Origin: JASFJH01 sp050117725
Lineage (GTDB): Bacteria; Pseudomonadota; Gammaproteobacteria; AKS1
Reading direction: 5' to 3'
Assembly (NCBI GenBank): GCA_050117725.1
Contig: JASFME010000146.1
Coordinates: forward strand, 1 to 5,865
Length of the DNA: 5,865 nucleotides
This document shows, piece by piece, positions 1 to 5,514 of the stretch (the first letter of the stretch is position 1; every line of letters starts with the position of its first letter). Under the pieces are notes generated by a model. That model was given only the letters and a program-made list of their open reading frames with translations, was not told the DNA's origin and did not search any database. The position numbers and the translations under genes are program-made.

Positions 1-359
1 ATCACTTCACGCGGCACATCGAGGTTCACGACCAGATCGAGCTTCTGGCCAATCTTGTCGAGCAGCACCTTGAGCGCTTCGGCCTGCGGGATGGTGCGCG
101 GGAAACCGTCAAGCAGGAAACCGCTCTTGCAATCGTCTTCCTGCAGACGTTCTTCCATGATGCCCATGATCAGATCATCCGGCACAAGGTCACCGCGGTT
201 CATGTAATCCTGGGCCTTCTTGCCCAGTTCGGTGCCGGCCTTGACTGCACCACGCAGGATGTCGCCGGTCGAGATCTGTACCGAACCATCCAGCTCGGTC
301 AGCATTTTCGCGACGGTGCCCTTACCGGCGCCCGGTGCGCCCAATAGAATCAGTTTCAT
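1..359 (-). CDS. adk: Adenylate kinase, N-terminal part (truncated by window edge)
   Basis: Adenylate kinase interconverts ATP + AMP and 2 ADP in the cytoplasm and is essential for adenine nucleotide balance. The visible 119 residues carry the P-loop GAPGAGKGT (7-15), the AMP-binding segment STGDILRG (30-37, with R36) and DGFPRT (84-89, with R88), the same positions as in E. coli Adk. The LID and C-terminal half lie beyond base 1. The ATG at 359-357 is preceded by AAGGAG (371-366) with a 6-nt gap, so the start is secure. Compared with E. coli, residue 16 is Val, the STGDM segment reads STGDI, and the segment after PQAEAL (about 97-107) looks a few residues longer. A related nucleoside monophosphate kinase of the same fold is the only real alternative. 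The gene is divergent from the lipocalin gene. Confidence 0.95.
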   Translation of the reverse strand, partial: MKLILLGAPGAGKGTVAKMLTELDGSVQISTGDILRGAVKAGTELGKKAQDYMNRGDLVPDDLIMGIMEERLQEDDCKSGFLLDGFPRTIPQAEALKVLLDKIGQKLDLVVNLDVPREV

Positions 360-437
360 GACATGCTCCTTAACTTGCTCTTTTCAGGATACCGGCCGGC
401 CGCGCAGCGGACCCACCAGCGTAAAAATCAATCCCGC

Positions 438-467
438 ATTGTGCCTGCTCGGGCTGCCGGCTGACAA
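438..467 (-). promoter_or_regulatory. Candidate sigma70 promoter of adk
   Basis: On the minus strand, TTGTCA (467-462, five of six matches to TTGACA) is followed after 18 bp by CACAAT (443-438, four of six matches to TATAAT). Transcription would start near 431, giving a leader of about 70 nt. That leader contains the self-complementary GGCCGGCC (394-401) before the Shine-Dalgarno. This is a match by eye; no other pair of boxes in the minus direction looked better. Confidence 0.35.
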
Positions 468-479
468 TAGAATCGCTTT

Positions 480-509
480 CAGGGGGCAAAGAATAAACTA
501 ATCCCCCTG
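480..509. repeat. Inverted repeat with G5/C5 arms in the adk-lipocalin intergenic region
   Basis: CAGGGGG (480-486) pairs perfectly with CCCCCTG (503-509) around a 16-nt A-rich loop (487-502). The stem is seven base pairs. No T-run follows on either strand, so it is not a typical intrinsic terminator. It lies upstream of both divergent genes and could be a regulator-binding site or a leader structure; its function is unknown. Confidence 0.4.
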
Positions 510-574
510 TATCTCGCGGTCTTTGGGGCTTGCGGGAGCCGGGCTGGGGGATAACAATGGAGCGGTATCTCGCG
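509..574 (+). repeat. 10-bp direct repeat upstream of the lipocalin gene
   Basis: GTATCTCGCG occurs at 509-518 and again at 565-574, 56 bp apart start to start. The first copy touches the right arm of the G5/C5 inverted repeat, and the second lies 20 bp before the lipocalin ATG. Two identical 10-mers in a 235-bp intergenic region is suggestive of a paired regulatory site but may be chance. Confidence 0.3.
530..558 (+). promoter_or_regulatory. Weak candidate promoter of the lipocalin gene
   Basis: TTGCGG (530-535), 17 bp, then AACAAT (553-558) is the best-spaced pair of boxes before the lipocalin ATG, but both match the consensus poorly. In E. coli blc is known to be driven by the stationary-phase sigma factor RpoS, which tolerates a degenerate -35 box. 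Whether that applies here is inference. Confidence 0.2.
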
Positions 575-580
575 TTTTCC

Positions 581-586
581 AGGGAG
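581..586 (+). promoter_or_regulatory. Shine-Dalgarno fixing the lipocalin start
   Basis: AGGGAG lies 8 nt before the ATG at 595. It favours that codon over the in-frame TTG at 523, which would add 24 residues in front of an otherwise normal lipoprotein signal peptide. Confidence 0.7.
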
Positions 587-594
587 CTGCCGTA

Positions 595-1146
595 ATGTCC
601 ACGATTCTGCGCCTCGGCACTTGCCTGTTATTACTTGCCGGCCTGCAAAGCGCTTGCCGCAGTACGGCGCCGACACCACCCCCTGCCACCGTCGCGGCTG
701 TGGATCTCGCGCGCTATACCGGCACCTGGTATGAGATCAAAAAAATCCCGAACCGCTTCCAGGATCATTGCCAACGCGATACCACCGCGACCTATAGCTT
801 GCGTGATGATGGCCTGTTGTCGGTTGTGAATGCCTGTACCGACAACAACAACCTGCGCGATGAAGCCGTTGGCGTGGCGCGTATCGTTGATAGCGCTTCG
901 AATGCCAAACTCGAAGTGAGTTTTGTTGAACTGCTCGGTCTGCATTTGTTCTGGGGAGATTACTGGATAATCGGACTCGCCGATGATTACCGTTACGTGA
1001 TAGTCGGCACGCCGAATCGCAAATACGGCTGGGTACTGGCGCGGAATAAAACCGTGCCGGCAGCAGATCATGCCCGTATCGAGAAGCGGTTGCGCGAACA
1101 GGGCTATGATCCGCGGGCGTTTATCGCAAGCCCACAGTCACCCTGA
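595..1146 (+). CDS. blc: Outer-membrane lipocalin lipoprotein (Blc family)
   Basis: This is a bacterial lipocalin: a lipid-anchored beta-barrel protein of the outer-membrane inner leaflet, thought to bind fatty acids or lysophospholipids and to help envelope maintenance. The 183 residues start with a signal peptide (Arg6, hydrophobic 7-17) ending in LQSAC, with Cys21 as the probable lipidated residue. The lipobox is atypical, with Gln at -3. Arg22 at +2 is not the inner-membrane retention Asp. The lipocalin signature YTGTWYEI is at 41-48, TATYSLRDDG at 64-73, and the later strands (KLEVSF, YWIIGL, YRYVIVGTP, YGWVLAR) follow the Blc order. The C-terminal helix and REQGYD...FI also resemble Blc. 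Cys59 and Cys81 could form a disulfide; E. coli Blc lacks cysteines at these points as far as I recall. The gene stands alone and converges on the Sel1 gene with 10 bp between stops. Confidence 0.9.
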   Translation: MSTILRLGTCLLLLAGLQSACRSTAPTPPPATVAAVDLARYTGTWYEIKKIPNRFQDHCQRDTTATYSLRDDGLLSVVNACTDNNNLRDEAVGVARIVDSASNAKLEVSFVELLGLHLFWGDYWIIGLADDYRYVIVGTPNRKYGWVLARNKTVPAADHARIEKRLREQGYDPRAFIASPQSP

Positions 1147-1162
1147 CGCACAGGGTTCACTG
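1135..1162. terminator. Hairpin across the convergent stop codons (possible bidirectional terminator)
   Basis: ACCCTG (1140-1145) pairs with CAGGGT (1151-1156) around a 5-nt loop, and CAGT (1135-1138) pairs with ACTG (1159-1162) beyond a small internal loop. The structure spans the ends of both convergent genes. No T-run follows on either strand, so it may act as an RNA 3'-end stabiliser rather than a true intrinsic terminator. Confidence 0.35.
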
Positions 1163-1486
1163 GTGTGAGTGTGACGCACTCATTTGTGCCTCGTACTGCG
1201 CGGCCCGTTGTTCGGCCTCGGCGAATTGATCCTGGCGCATCTGGCCGGAAACGACAAAGCGCAGTTGCTCGGCATCGCGGTCGCCACGCATCACCGCGAG
1301 CGTCAACCAGGCCCAGGCCTCGATCAGATCCTCGTCGACACCGCGCCCTTCCGCGTACACGAGGCCGAGTGCGTACTGGGCATGCGTGTTGCCCTGCAGG
1401 GCCTTGTCCCGTATTTCCCCGACCAGCGCCGGATCGTTGCGCAACAACACGATGTCCTTGAGAAAATCTTTTTCCTGACCGGGCAT
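1157..1486 (-). CDS. Small Sel1-repeat protein
   Basis: A 109-residue cytoplasmic protein with one clear Sel1-type (TPR-like) helical repeat at about 29-68: ALQGNTHAQYALGLVYAEG, then RGVDEDLIEAWAWLTLA. This matches the family pattern of Gly, Ala-Gln, LG, Y, GxGV, D, A, W. A second repeat seems to begin at 66-80 but decays into a charged, Glu/Gln-rich helical tail. There is no signal peptide, unlike many secreted Sel1 proteins. Sel1 repeats mediate protein-protein contact, so an adaptor role is likely but the partner is unknown. The ATG lies 2 bp after the TAG of the DUF523-DUF1722 gene and has only a weak GGA about 10 nt upstream, so translation is probably coupled to that gene. It is the last gene of the three-gene unit. 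Confidence 0.8.
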   Translation of the reverse strand: MPGQEKDFLKDIVLLRNDPALVGEIRDKALQGNTHAQYALGLVYAEGRGVDEDLIEAWAWLTLAVMRGDRDAEQLRFVVSGQMRQDQFAEAEQRAAQYEAQMSASHSHQ

Positions 1487-1488
1487 AA

Positions 1489-2469
1489 CTAGATCCGGTT
1501 GCGCAACATAAGTTCACGCGGGTGCGGGTTCAGGTAATACTGGCCCGCCAGGTACCTGGCCGGGTACAGCCGCTGGTAATGCTGGATCATGGTCATCGGC
1601 ACAATCAGCGGCACACGTTCATTGCGGTAATCATCGATTATCGAGAGCAACTCCTGCTTGTCGTGCTGATCAAGGTATTTCTTGTAGTACCCCATGATGT
1701 GCATCAGCACATTGGTATGGGTTTTCGGGGTTGCCAGTTGTTTGAGTCCCTGCATGAGCTTGCGGATGTACTCACGTGCCAGTGCCTGCGGTTCTGTCTT
1801 GCCGGCTTCGGCGACGAGCTGACCAAGTTCGCGGTAAACCGCTTCATTATGCGCCAGCACGATCAACTTGTGCCGCGTATGGAAATCGACGAGCAACGCC
1901 GGTGTCAGGCCGGCCGCGAGGTAACATTGCCAGCGGTGATAGATGAAGACACGCTCAATAAAGTTCTCACGCAGATACGGGTCCATGAGCCGGCCCTCTT
2001 CCTCGCAGGGCAATTCCGGCAATGCCTGCATGAGGGCTGCGGCAAACCGGCCGGCACTTGCATCCACCGGCATGCCCGTGTCTTCGTTATACACCTTGAC
2101 CCGTTCCATGCCGCAACTCGGTGAGCCGCGCTTGAACAGGTAGCCACTCACTCCCTGCAACTGCCCGGCAACTTCCTGGCCGTAGGCATCGAGCGCCCCG
2201 GTGACATCGAGCTCCGGATCCTTTGTGCCGCGTGCGCGAACGGTTTCATTGCTGCGCACAAGACGGATGGGGGGCCGGGGAATACCCAGGCCGATAGCGA
2301 CCTCGGGGCAAAAGGCACGAAACTCGAAATATTCGCCGAGGGTCTTCGTAATGTAGTGATTATGCTTGTGGCCGCCGTCATAGCGGACTTCGTCACCAAG
2401 CAGGCAACTGCTGATGCCGACGAGCAAAGGCAGGGAGGGAATATCCGGTAACGACGTCATTGGCTGCAT
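1489..2469 (-). CDS. DUF523 (TudS-like) - DUF1722 (YbgA-like) two-domain protein
   Basis: A 326-residue cytoplasmic protein. Residues about 15-165 are DUF523, the family of the thiouracil desulfidase TudS, which uses a [4Fe-4S] cluster. Visible marks are SSCLLGDEVRYDGG (20-33, Cys22), FCPEVAIGLG (53-62, Cys54), PRPPIRLV (64-71) and KRGSPSCG (113-120, Cys119). Cys22, Cys54 and Cys119 are the likely cluster ligands. The second Cys that many stand-alone DUF523 proteins have in CLxGxxCRYDG is Val28 here, as I recall for DUF1722 fusions. Residues about 195-311 are DUF1722, the domain of E. coli YbgA, with FHTRHKLIVLAHN (196-208) and PKTHTNVLMHIMGYYKK. The reaction of the fusion is unknown; sulfur removal from a thio-compound is a family-based guess. 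The gene starts 7 bp after the GGDEF-EAL stop. Met1 (2469) and Met4 (2460) are both possible starts, neither with a good Shine-Dalgarno. Confidence 0.9.
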   Translation of the reverse strand: MQPMTSLPDIPSLPLLVGISSCLLGDEVRYDGGHKHNHYITKTLGEYFEFRAFCPEVAIGLGIPRPPIRLVRSNETVRARGTKDPELDVTGALDAYGQEVAGQLQGVSGYLFKRGSPSCGMERVKVYNEDTGMPVDASAGRFAAALMQALPELPCEEEGRLMDPYLRENFIERVFIYHRWQCYLAAGLTPALLVDFHTRHKLIVLAHNEAVYRELGQLVAEAGKTEPQALAREYIRKLMQGLKQLATPKTHTNVLMHIMGYYKKYLDQHDKQELLSIIDDYRNERVPLIVPMTMIQHYQRLYPARYLAGQYYLNPHPRELMLRNRI

Positions 2470-2475
2470 GCAGCC

Positions 2476-2503
2476 ATTATACCCGGCGACGTGGCATCGT
2501 CAC
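2476..2503 (-). promoter_or_regulatory. Candidate internal promoter with near-leaderless start
   Basis: On the minus strand a perfect TATAAT (2481-2476) overlaps the TAA stop of the GGDEF-EAL gene. GTGACG (2503-2498, four of six -35 matches) sits 16 bp upstream. The -10 box ends only 6 nt before the ATG at 2469, so RNA would start at or next to that codon. It would let the DUF523-DUF1722 and Sel1 genes be expressed apart from the c-di-GMP gene. Confidence 0.4.
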
Positions 2504-4924
2504 GACGCCTTCTTTTGCCTTGCGCTCGAGAAAGGCCCGGAACTCCGCTTCCGGCAAAGGCTTGCTGTACAGGTAGCCCTGGGCGATCTCGACATTACCT
2601 TCCTGCAACAGGTCCCACTGGTCGGCGGTTTCCACGCCCTCCGCGACGATGGCCAGACCCAGCACGTGCGCCATGCTGATAATGGCCCGGCACAGGCTGG
2701 CATCACTTTCATTGGTATCGGCATCCGTAACGAACTGGCGATCGATCTTGATCTTGTTGAAAGGAAACTTCTTCAGGTAACTGACCGAGGCGTACCCTGT
2801 ACCAAAATCATCCAGCGACAGGTTAAAACCCAGCGCGCGCAGATGTTTCAACATCTCGAGATTGCGTTGTTCATCACCAAGTAACAGGCTCTCGGTGATT
2901 TCCAGCTCGAGCCTGTCCGGGGAAATACCGTATTGCTCGACGATCTGTTTGAGCAGGGGGATGAAGCCATCACTGACAAATTGCAGTGATGAGATGTTGA
3001 CCGCCACGCGCAAGTCCTTATGGCCGGCTTGTTGCCATGTGGCAAGATCCTCGCAGGCCCGGCGCAGCACCCATTCGCCAACAGGAACAATCAAGCCACT
3101 CGATTCGGCCAGGGGGATGAACACATCCGGGGGCACATTGCCCAGTATCGGGTTGTTCCAGCGCAACAAGGCCTCGGCACCGATTAACATTTTGTCGTGC
3201 ATCCTGACTTGCGGCTGGTAATGCAGGGACAGTTCGTTCTTCTCGATGGCATGGCGCAGGTGACCTTGCATCTCCATCCTGGCAACTGCCTGGGCGTTGA
3301 TATCGGCAGTGTAGAAACGCATGGCATTGCGGCCTGCATCCTTGGCCAGGTACATGGCCGCGTCCGCATTTCTCAACAGGATGCCGGGATCATCACTATT
3401 CTCCGGAAAACCACTGATACCGATACTTGCTGAAATAATAAATTCCCGGTTATCAGCATGTACCGGCGAGGCGAGTTGCCGGAGTATCTTGTCTGCCACC
3501 GGCCGCGCCATGGACAAAGAATCCAGTTCGCCCAGGATCACGATGAATTCATCACCACCCCAGCGTGCCAGCGTGTCAGGAGCACTGATTGATGTCTCCA
3601 GTACATTCGCTACCGCGATCAGCACGCGATCACCGACCAGGTGGCCGAGCGTATCATTGATATTCTTGAAGTTATCCATGTCGATAAACATGACGGCGAC
3701 ATGCTTGTTATCACGCTTTGCACGCTCGATGGCCTGTTTGAGCCTGTCCATCACCAGTTCACGATTCGGCAACTGGGTCAGTGAGTCATAATTCGCCTGG
3801 TGGATAAGCGACTGTTCGGCATGCTTGCGGTCACTGATATCCGAGCAAACATGCACCATGAGGTCAGAATGTTGCTGTGCATCAAACGGGCTCAGGGCGA
3901 ATGCCCACCATGATGCATCCTGTTTCTGCATTTCATGGTCATGCAATGCCTGGCCACGGGTAATGTGCTGACACACCGCGCAATCATCTTTCGCAACCCG
4001 TTTGGAGTGAAACACATCGTGGCAGTCCTGCTCGAGCAGATCGATGGCCTGCCTGCCCGCGGCACGGCAGGCCTCGCGGTTGACCTGCTGGATGAGCCCA
4101 TCGCGGTTCACGACCAGTGTTGGCGTGGGGATCGCGTCATATGAACCCGAGGTGCGAGCCATGATCTCGTAAGGCTGCTTCAGCGCAGTCTGCACAATGG
4201 CATTGAAGATGACCCAGTAGGAAAACAGCTTGAACAGGTGACCGGCGACGAGCTGTACGCCTTGCAAATGGGTATACAGCGTGAAACACAATTCGGCGGC
4301 GATTGTAAACGCGATGGACAGCACAATCATAAGGACAATGTGTTGTTCGAGCAGCTTGCGCAGGCGCAGGGTGATGACTGCCGCCACGACCAGCAGGCCA
4401 ATAATCGCATACTCCGAATACACCTTGACCGCGGTCAGGCCGATGCCCTCGACAAACATGATTGGTGCATGGCCGCTGAAGATCAGGACACTGATTAACA
4501 GGCTGTTCAGCGCGAAAAAGGTCATGGTCGCGCCCCGGTCGATACGCCTCGACAGGAACAGGGGTGCGCTCAACAAAAGGGCCGCTTCAAGAAACCGCGT
4601 CACGATCCAGAACTGGGTCGTAGTATTGGTATCGATGCCCACGAGCAGGTTCATGCCCGGGTAACTCAGCGTATGCAACAGGTCGAGTATGCCGATCCAG
4701 AAATAGCCGACGCCAAGATACATGAGGTAGTGGTTATTGGAAAAAGAGTAGGTATGCCAGGCGACGATGGCAAGCAGTACGGCGACCGTGATCGCGAACA
4801 GTTCCGCCAGCGTATGAAACAACAGGAAGTTATGCTGGCTGGCCAGCACCAGCACCAGGGACATAAGTACGGGGGCAACCCAACGACGCCAATCGAAATT
4901 CAGGCTAGGTAGCAAATTCAGCAT
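2477..4924 (-). CDS. Membrane MASE3-PAS-GGDEF-EAL cyclic-di-GMP synthase/phosphodiesterase
   Basis: An 815-residue inner-membrane signalling protein. About eight hydrophobic segments (roughly 15-34, 37-57, 66-88, 104-124, 133-151, 170-187, 195-217, 226-247) form a MASE3-like sensor, recognised by SFSNNHYLMYLGVGYFWIG (60-78) and DLLHTLSYPGM (81-91). A PAS domain follows (about 259-370) with a cluster C301-H302, H306, C315, C318, H320. GGDEF (about 375-540) has NYDSLTQLPNR (378-388), FIDMDNFKNIND (413-424, Asp415) and an intact GGDEF at 456-460. EAL (about 552-803) has EAL at 584-586, Asn643, ExTE (675-678), DDFGTG (705-710), KID (726-728) and AEGVET (761-766), so both activities look possible. 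The inhibitory RxxD site is SAPD (447-450), lacking its Arg. Such proteins set local c-di-GMP, controlling motility or biofilm. It is first in the three-gene unit. The ATG at 4924 has no clear Shine-Dalgarno, but no better start is seen. Confidence 0.93.
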   Translation of the reverse strand: MLNLLPSLNFDWRRWVAPVLMSLVLVLASQHNFLLFHTLAELFAITVAVLLAIVAWHTYSFSNNHYLMYLGVGYFWIGILDLLHTLSYPGMNLLVGIDTNTTTQFWIVTRFLEAALLLSAPLFLSRRIDRGATMTFFALNSLLISVLIFSGHAPIMFVEGIGLTAVKVYSEYAIIGLLVVAAVITLRLRKLLEQHIVLMIVLSIAFTIAAELCFTLYTHLQGVQLVAGHLFKLFSYWVIFNAIVQTALKQPYEIMARTSGSYDAIPTPTLVVNRDGLIQQVNREACRAAGRQAIDLLEQDCHDVFHSKRVAKDDCAVCQHITRGQALHDHEMQKQDASWWAFALSPFDAQQHSDLMVHVCSDISDRKHAEQSLIHQANYDSLTQLPNRELVMDRLKQAIERAKRDNKHVAVMFIDMDNFKNINDTLGHLVGDRVLIAVANVLETSISAPDTLARWGGDEFIVILGELDSLSMARPVADKILRQLASPVHADNREFIISASIGISGFPENSDDPGILLRNADAAMYLAKDAGRNAMRFYTADINAQAVARMEMQGHLRHAIEKNELSLHYQPQVRMHDKMLIGAEALLRWNNPILGNVPPDVFIPLAESSGLIVPVGEWVLRRACEDLATWQQAGHKDLRVAVNISSLQFVSDGFIPLLKQIVEQYGISPDRLELEITESLLLGDEQRNLEMLKHLRALGFNLSLDDFGTGYASVSYLKKFPFNKIKIDRQFVTDADTNESDASLCRAIISMAHVLGLAIVAEGVETADQWDLLQEGNVEIAQGYLYSKPLPEAEFRAFLERKAKEGVVTMPRRRV

Positions 4925-4998
4925 GATTGTAAGTAAGAGGTATGCGCTCTGTATCCCCGGTGACAGCAGTAATACCTGATTACGCCAGTATGTCTCTA

Positions 4999-5026
4999 AC
5001 TATGGCAGAAACCCAGATTTTTTCAC
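4999..5026 (-). promoter_or_regulatory. Weak candidate promoter of the c-di-GMP operon
   Basis: On the minus strand GTGAAA (5026-5021) and CATAGT (5004-4999) are 16 bp apart, each matching four of six consensus bases. Transcription would start near 4992, leaving a leader of about 68 nt. The evidence is weak; the operon may use another site in 4925-5105 or an alternative sigma factor. Confidence 0.2.
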
Positions 5027-5070
5027 CCTATTACCCAAAATAATAATTGCCATTCTGCGCACTCGGCCGG

Positions 5071-5082
5071 GCCAGCGCTGGC
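5071..5082. promoter_or_regulatory. Perfect 12-bp palindrome, possible operator
   Basis: GCCAGCGCTGGC reads the same on both strands. It lies 9 bp before the TATAAT at 5092, covering the expected -35 edge and the spacer of the DUF2288 promoter. That is the usual place for a repressor site. No particular regulator is recognised. Confidence 0.35.
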
Positions 5083-5091
5083 GGAACGGCG

Positions 5092-5097
5092 TATAAT
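5092..5097 (+). promoter_or_regulatory. Consensus -10 box of the DUF2288 gene
   Basis: TATAAT ends 8 nt before the ATG at 5106, so the transcript would have a leader of only a few nucleotides or none. The hexamer at the expected -35 position (about 5069-5074, GGGCCA) is poor. No Shine-Dalgarno lies between the box and the ATG, which agrees with leaderless translation. Confidence 0.5.
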
Positions 5098-5105
5098 GGC
5101 CAGTC

Positions 5106-5426
5106 ATGAGTAGTGAAAAACGTATTGAATTCAACGCTGAAGAACTGCGGCAGAAGATCAACCTCGAAACCGGGCAACTCAGCTGGCCGGAACTGTCGCG
5201 CCATTTCGCCAAGGGCATCGTGGTCGTGGTCGACCCCTCGCTCGACCTCGTCGAGGTCGCCGTGCAGATGTGCGCGGATAATGCCACACAGATCGAACAA
5301 TGGAGTAATGACGGCCTGCTGCACCGCGCCCTGGACGAGGATGCGCGGCGCTGGAACGAGCAGCAGAGCACGTTCTGGTCGTGCGTTGTGGCGCCGTGGT
5401 TGCTCGTGCAGGAAGTCCGTCACTAA
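5106..5426 (+). CDS. DUF2288 family protein
   Basis: A small 106-residue soluble protein recognised as DUF2288 from its conserved blocks: ELRQKINLETGQLSWPEL (13-30), then a hydrophobic strand leading into DPSLDLVEVA (43-52), and the C-terminal FWSCVVAPWLLVQE (90-103). The length of about 100 residues is normal for the family. No signal peptide or membrane segment is present, so it should be cytoplasmic. The family has no established function that I know of, and none is proposed here. The start is supported by the family N-terminus and the TATAAT just upstream; there is no Shine-Dalgarno. It is divergent from the c-di-GMP operon and followed by a hairpin that probably ends its transcript before the next gene. 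Confidence 0.88.
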   Translation: MSSEKRIEFNAEELRQKINLETGQLSWPELSRHFAKGIVVVVDPSLDLVEVAVQMCADNATQIEQWSNDGLLHRALDEDARRWNEQQSTFWSCVVAPWLLVQEVRH

Positions 5427-5466
5427 ACACCCACGCTGTATACGGCAACTGTACACGCGGTGTTTT
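5425..5466 (+). terminator. Probable intrinsic terminator after the DUF2288 gene
   Basis: AAACACC (5425-5431) pairs with GGTGTTT (5459-5465). An inner stem (TGTATA 5437-5442 with TGTACA 5450-5455, one G-T pair) closes a 7-nt loop. The right arm runs into TTTT (5463-5466). The left arm overlaps the TAA stop. The T-run is short, so termination may be partial. Confidence 0.4.
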
Positions 5467-5477
5467 CAGTCTATAGT
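5450..5477 (+). promoter_or_regulatory. Candidate promoter of the small HMA-like gene
   Basis: TGTACA (5450-5455, four of six) and TATAGT (5472-5477, five of six) are 16 bp apart. Transcription would start near 5484, giving a leader of about 30 nt that includes the GGAGG at 5505-5509. The -35 box lies inside the right arm of the preceding hairpin, so termination of one transcript and initiation of the next may interact. Confidence 0.35.
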
Positions 5478-5514
5478 TGTGAATGAAGGACATTCCACCC
5501 ATCTGGAGGTTGTC

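Noticed and set aside
523..594. In-frame TTG extension of the lipocalin gene adding 24 residues
   Set aside because: The ATG at 595 has a Shine-Dalgarno 8 nt upstream and gives a normal-length lipoprotein signal peptide; the extension would bury it.
1522..2124. Plus-strand open frame of 200 codons opposite the DUF523-DUF1722 gene
   Set aside because: It is antisense to a clearly conserved protein, has no family resemblance, and its length is explained by the codon bias of the real gene.
4673..4912. Plus-strand open frames opposite the membrane domain of the c-di-GMP protein
   Set aside because: They are complements of hydrophobic codons, giving Gln/His-rich translations typical of antisense shadows.
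5243..5259. Near-perfect inverted repeat CGACCTCG-T-CGAGGTCG
   Set aside because: It lies in the DUF2288 coding sequence and encodes the conserved LDLVEV block; codons ctc, gac, gtc and gag produce the symmetry by chance.
5113..5514. Upstream part of the open frame that ends in the HMA-like gene
   Set aside because: It overlaps the DUF2288 gene in another frame and reads as low-complexity Arg/Ser-rich sequence; only the part from 5515 has a ribosome site and protein-like composition.
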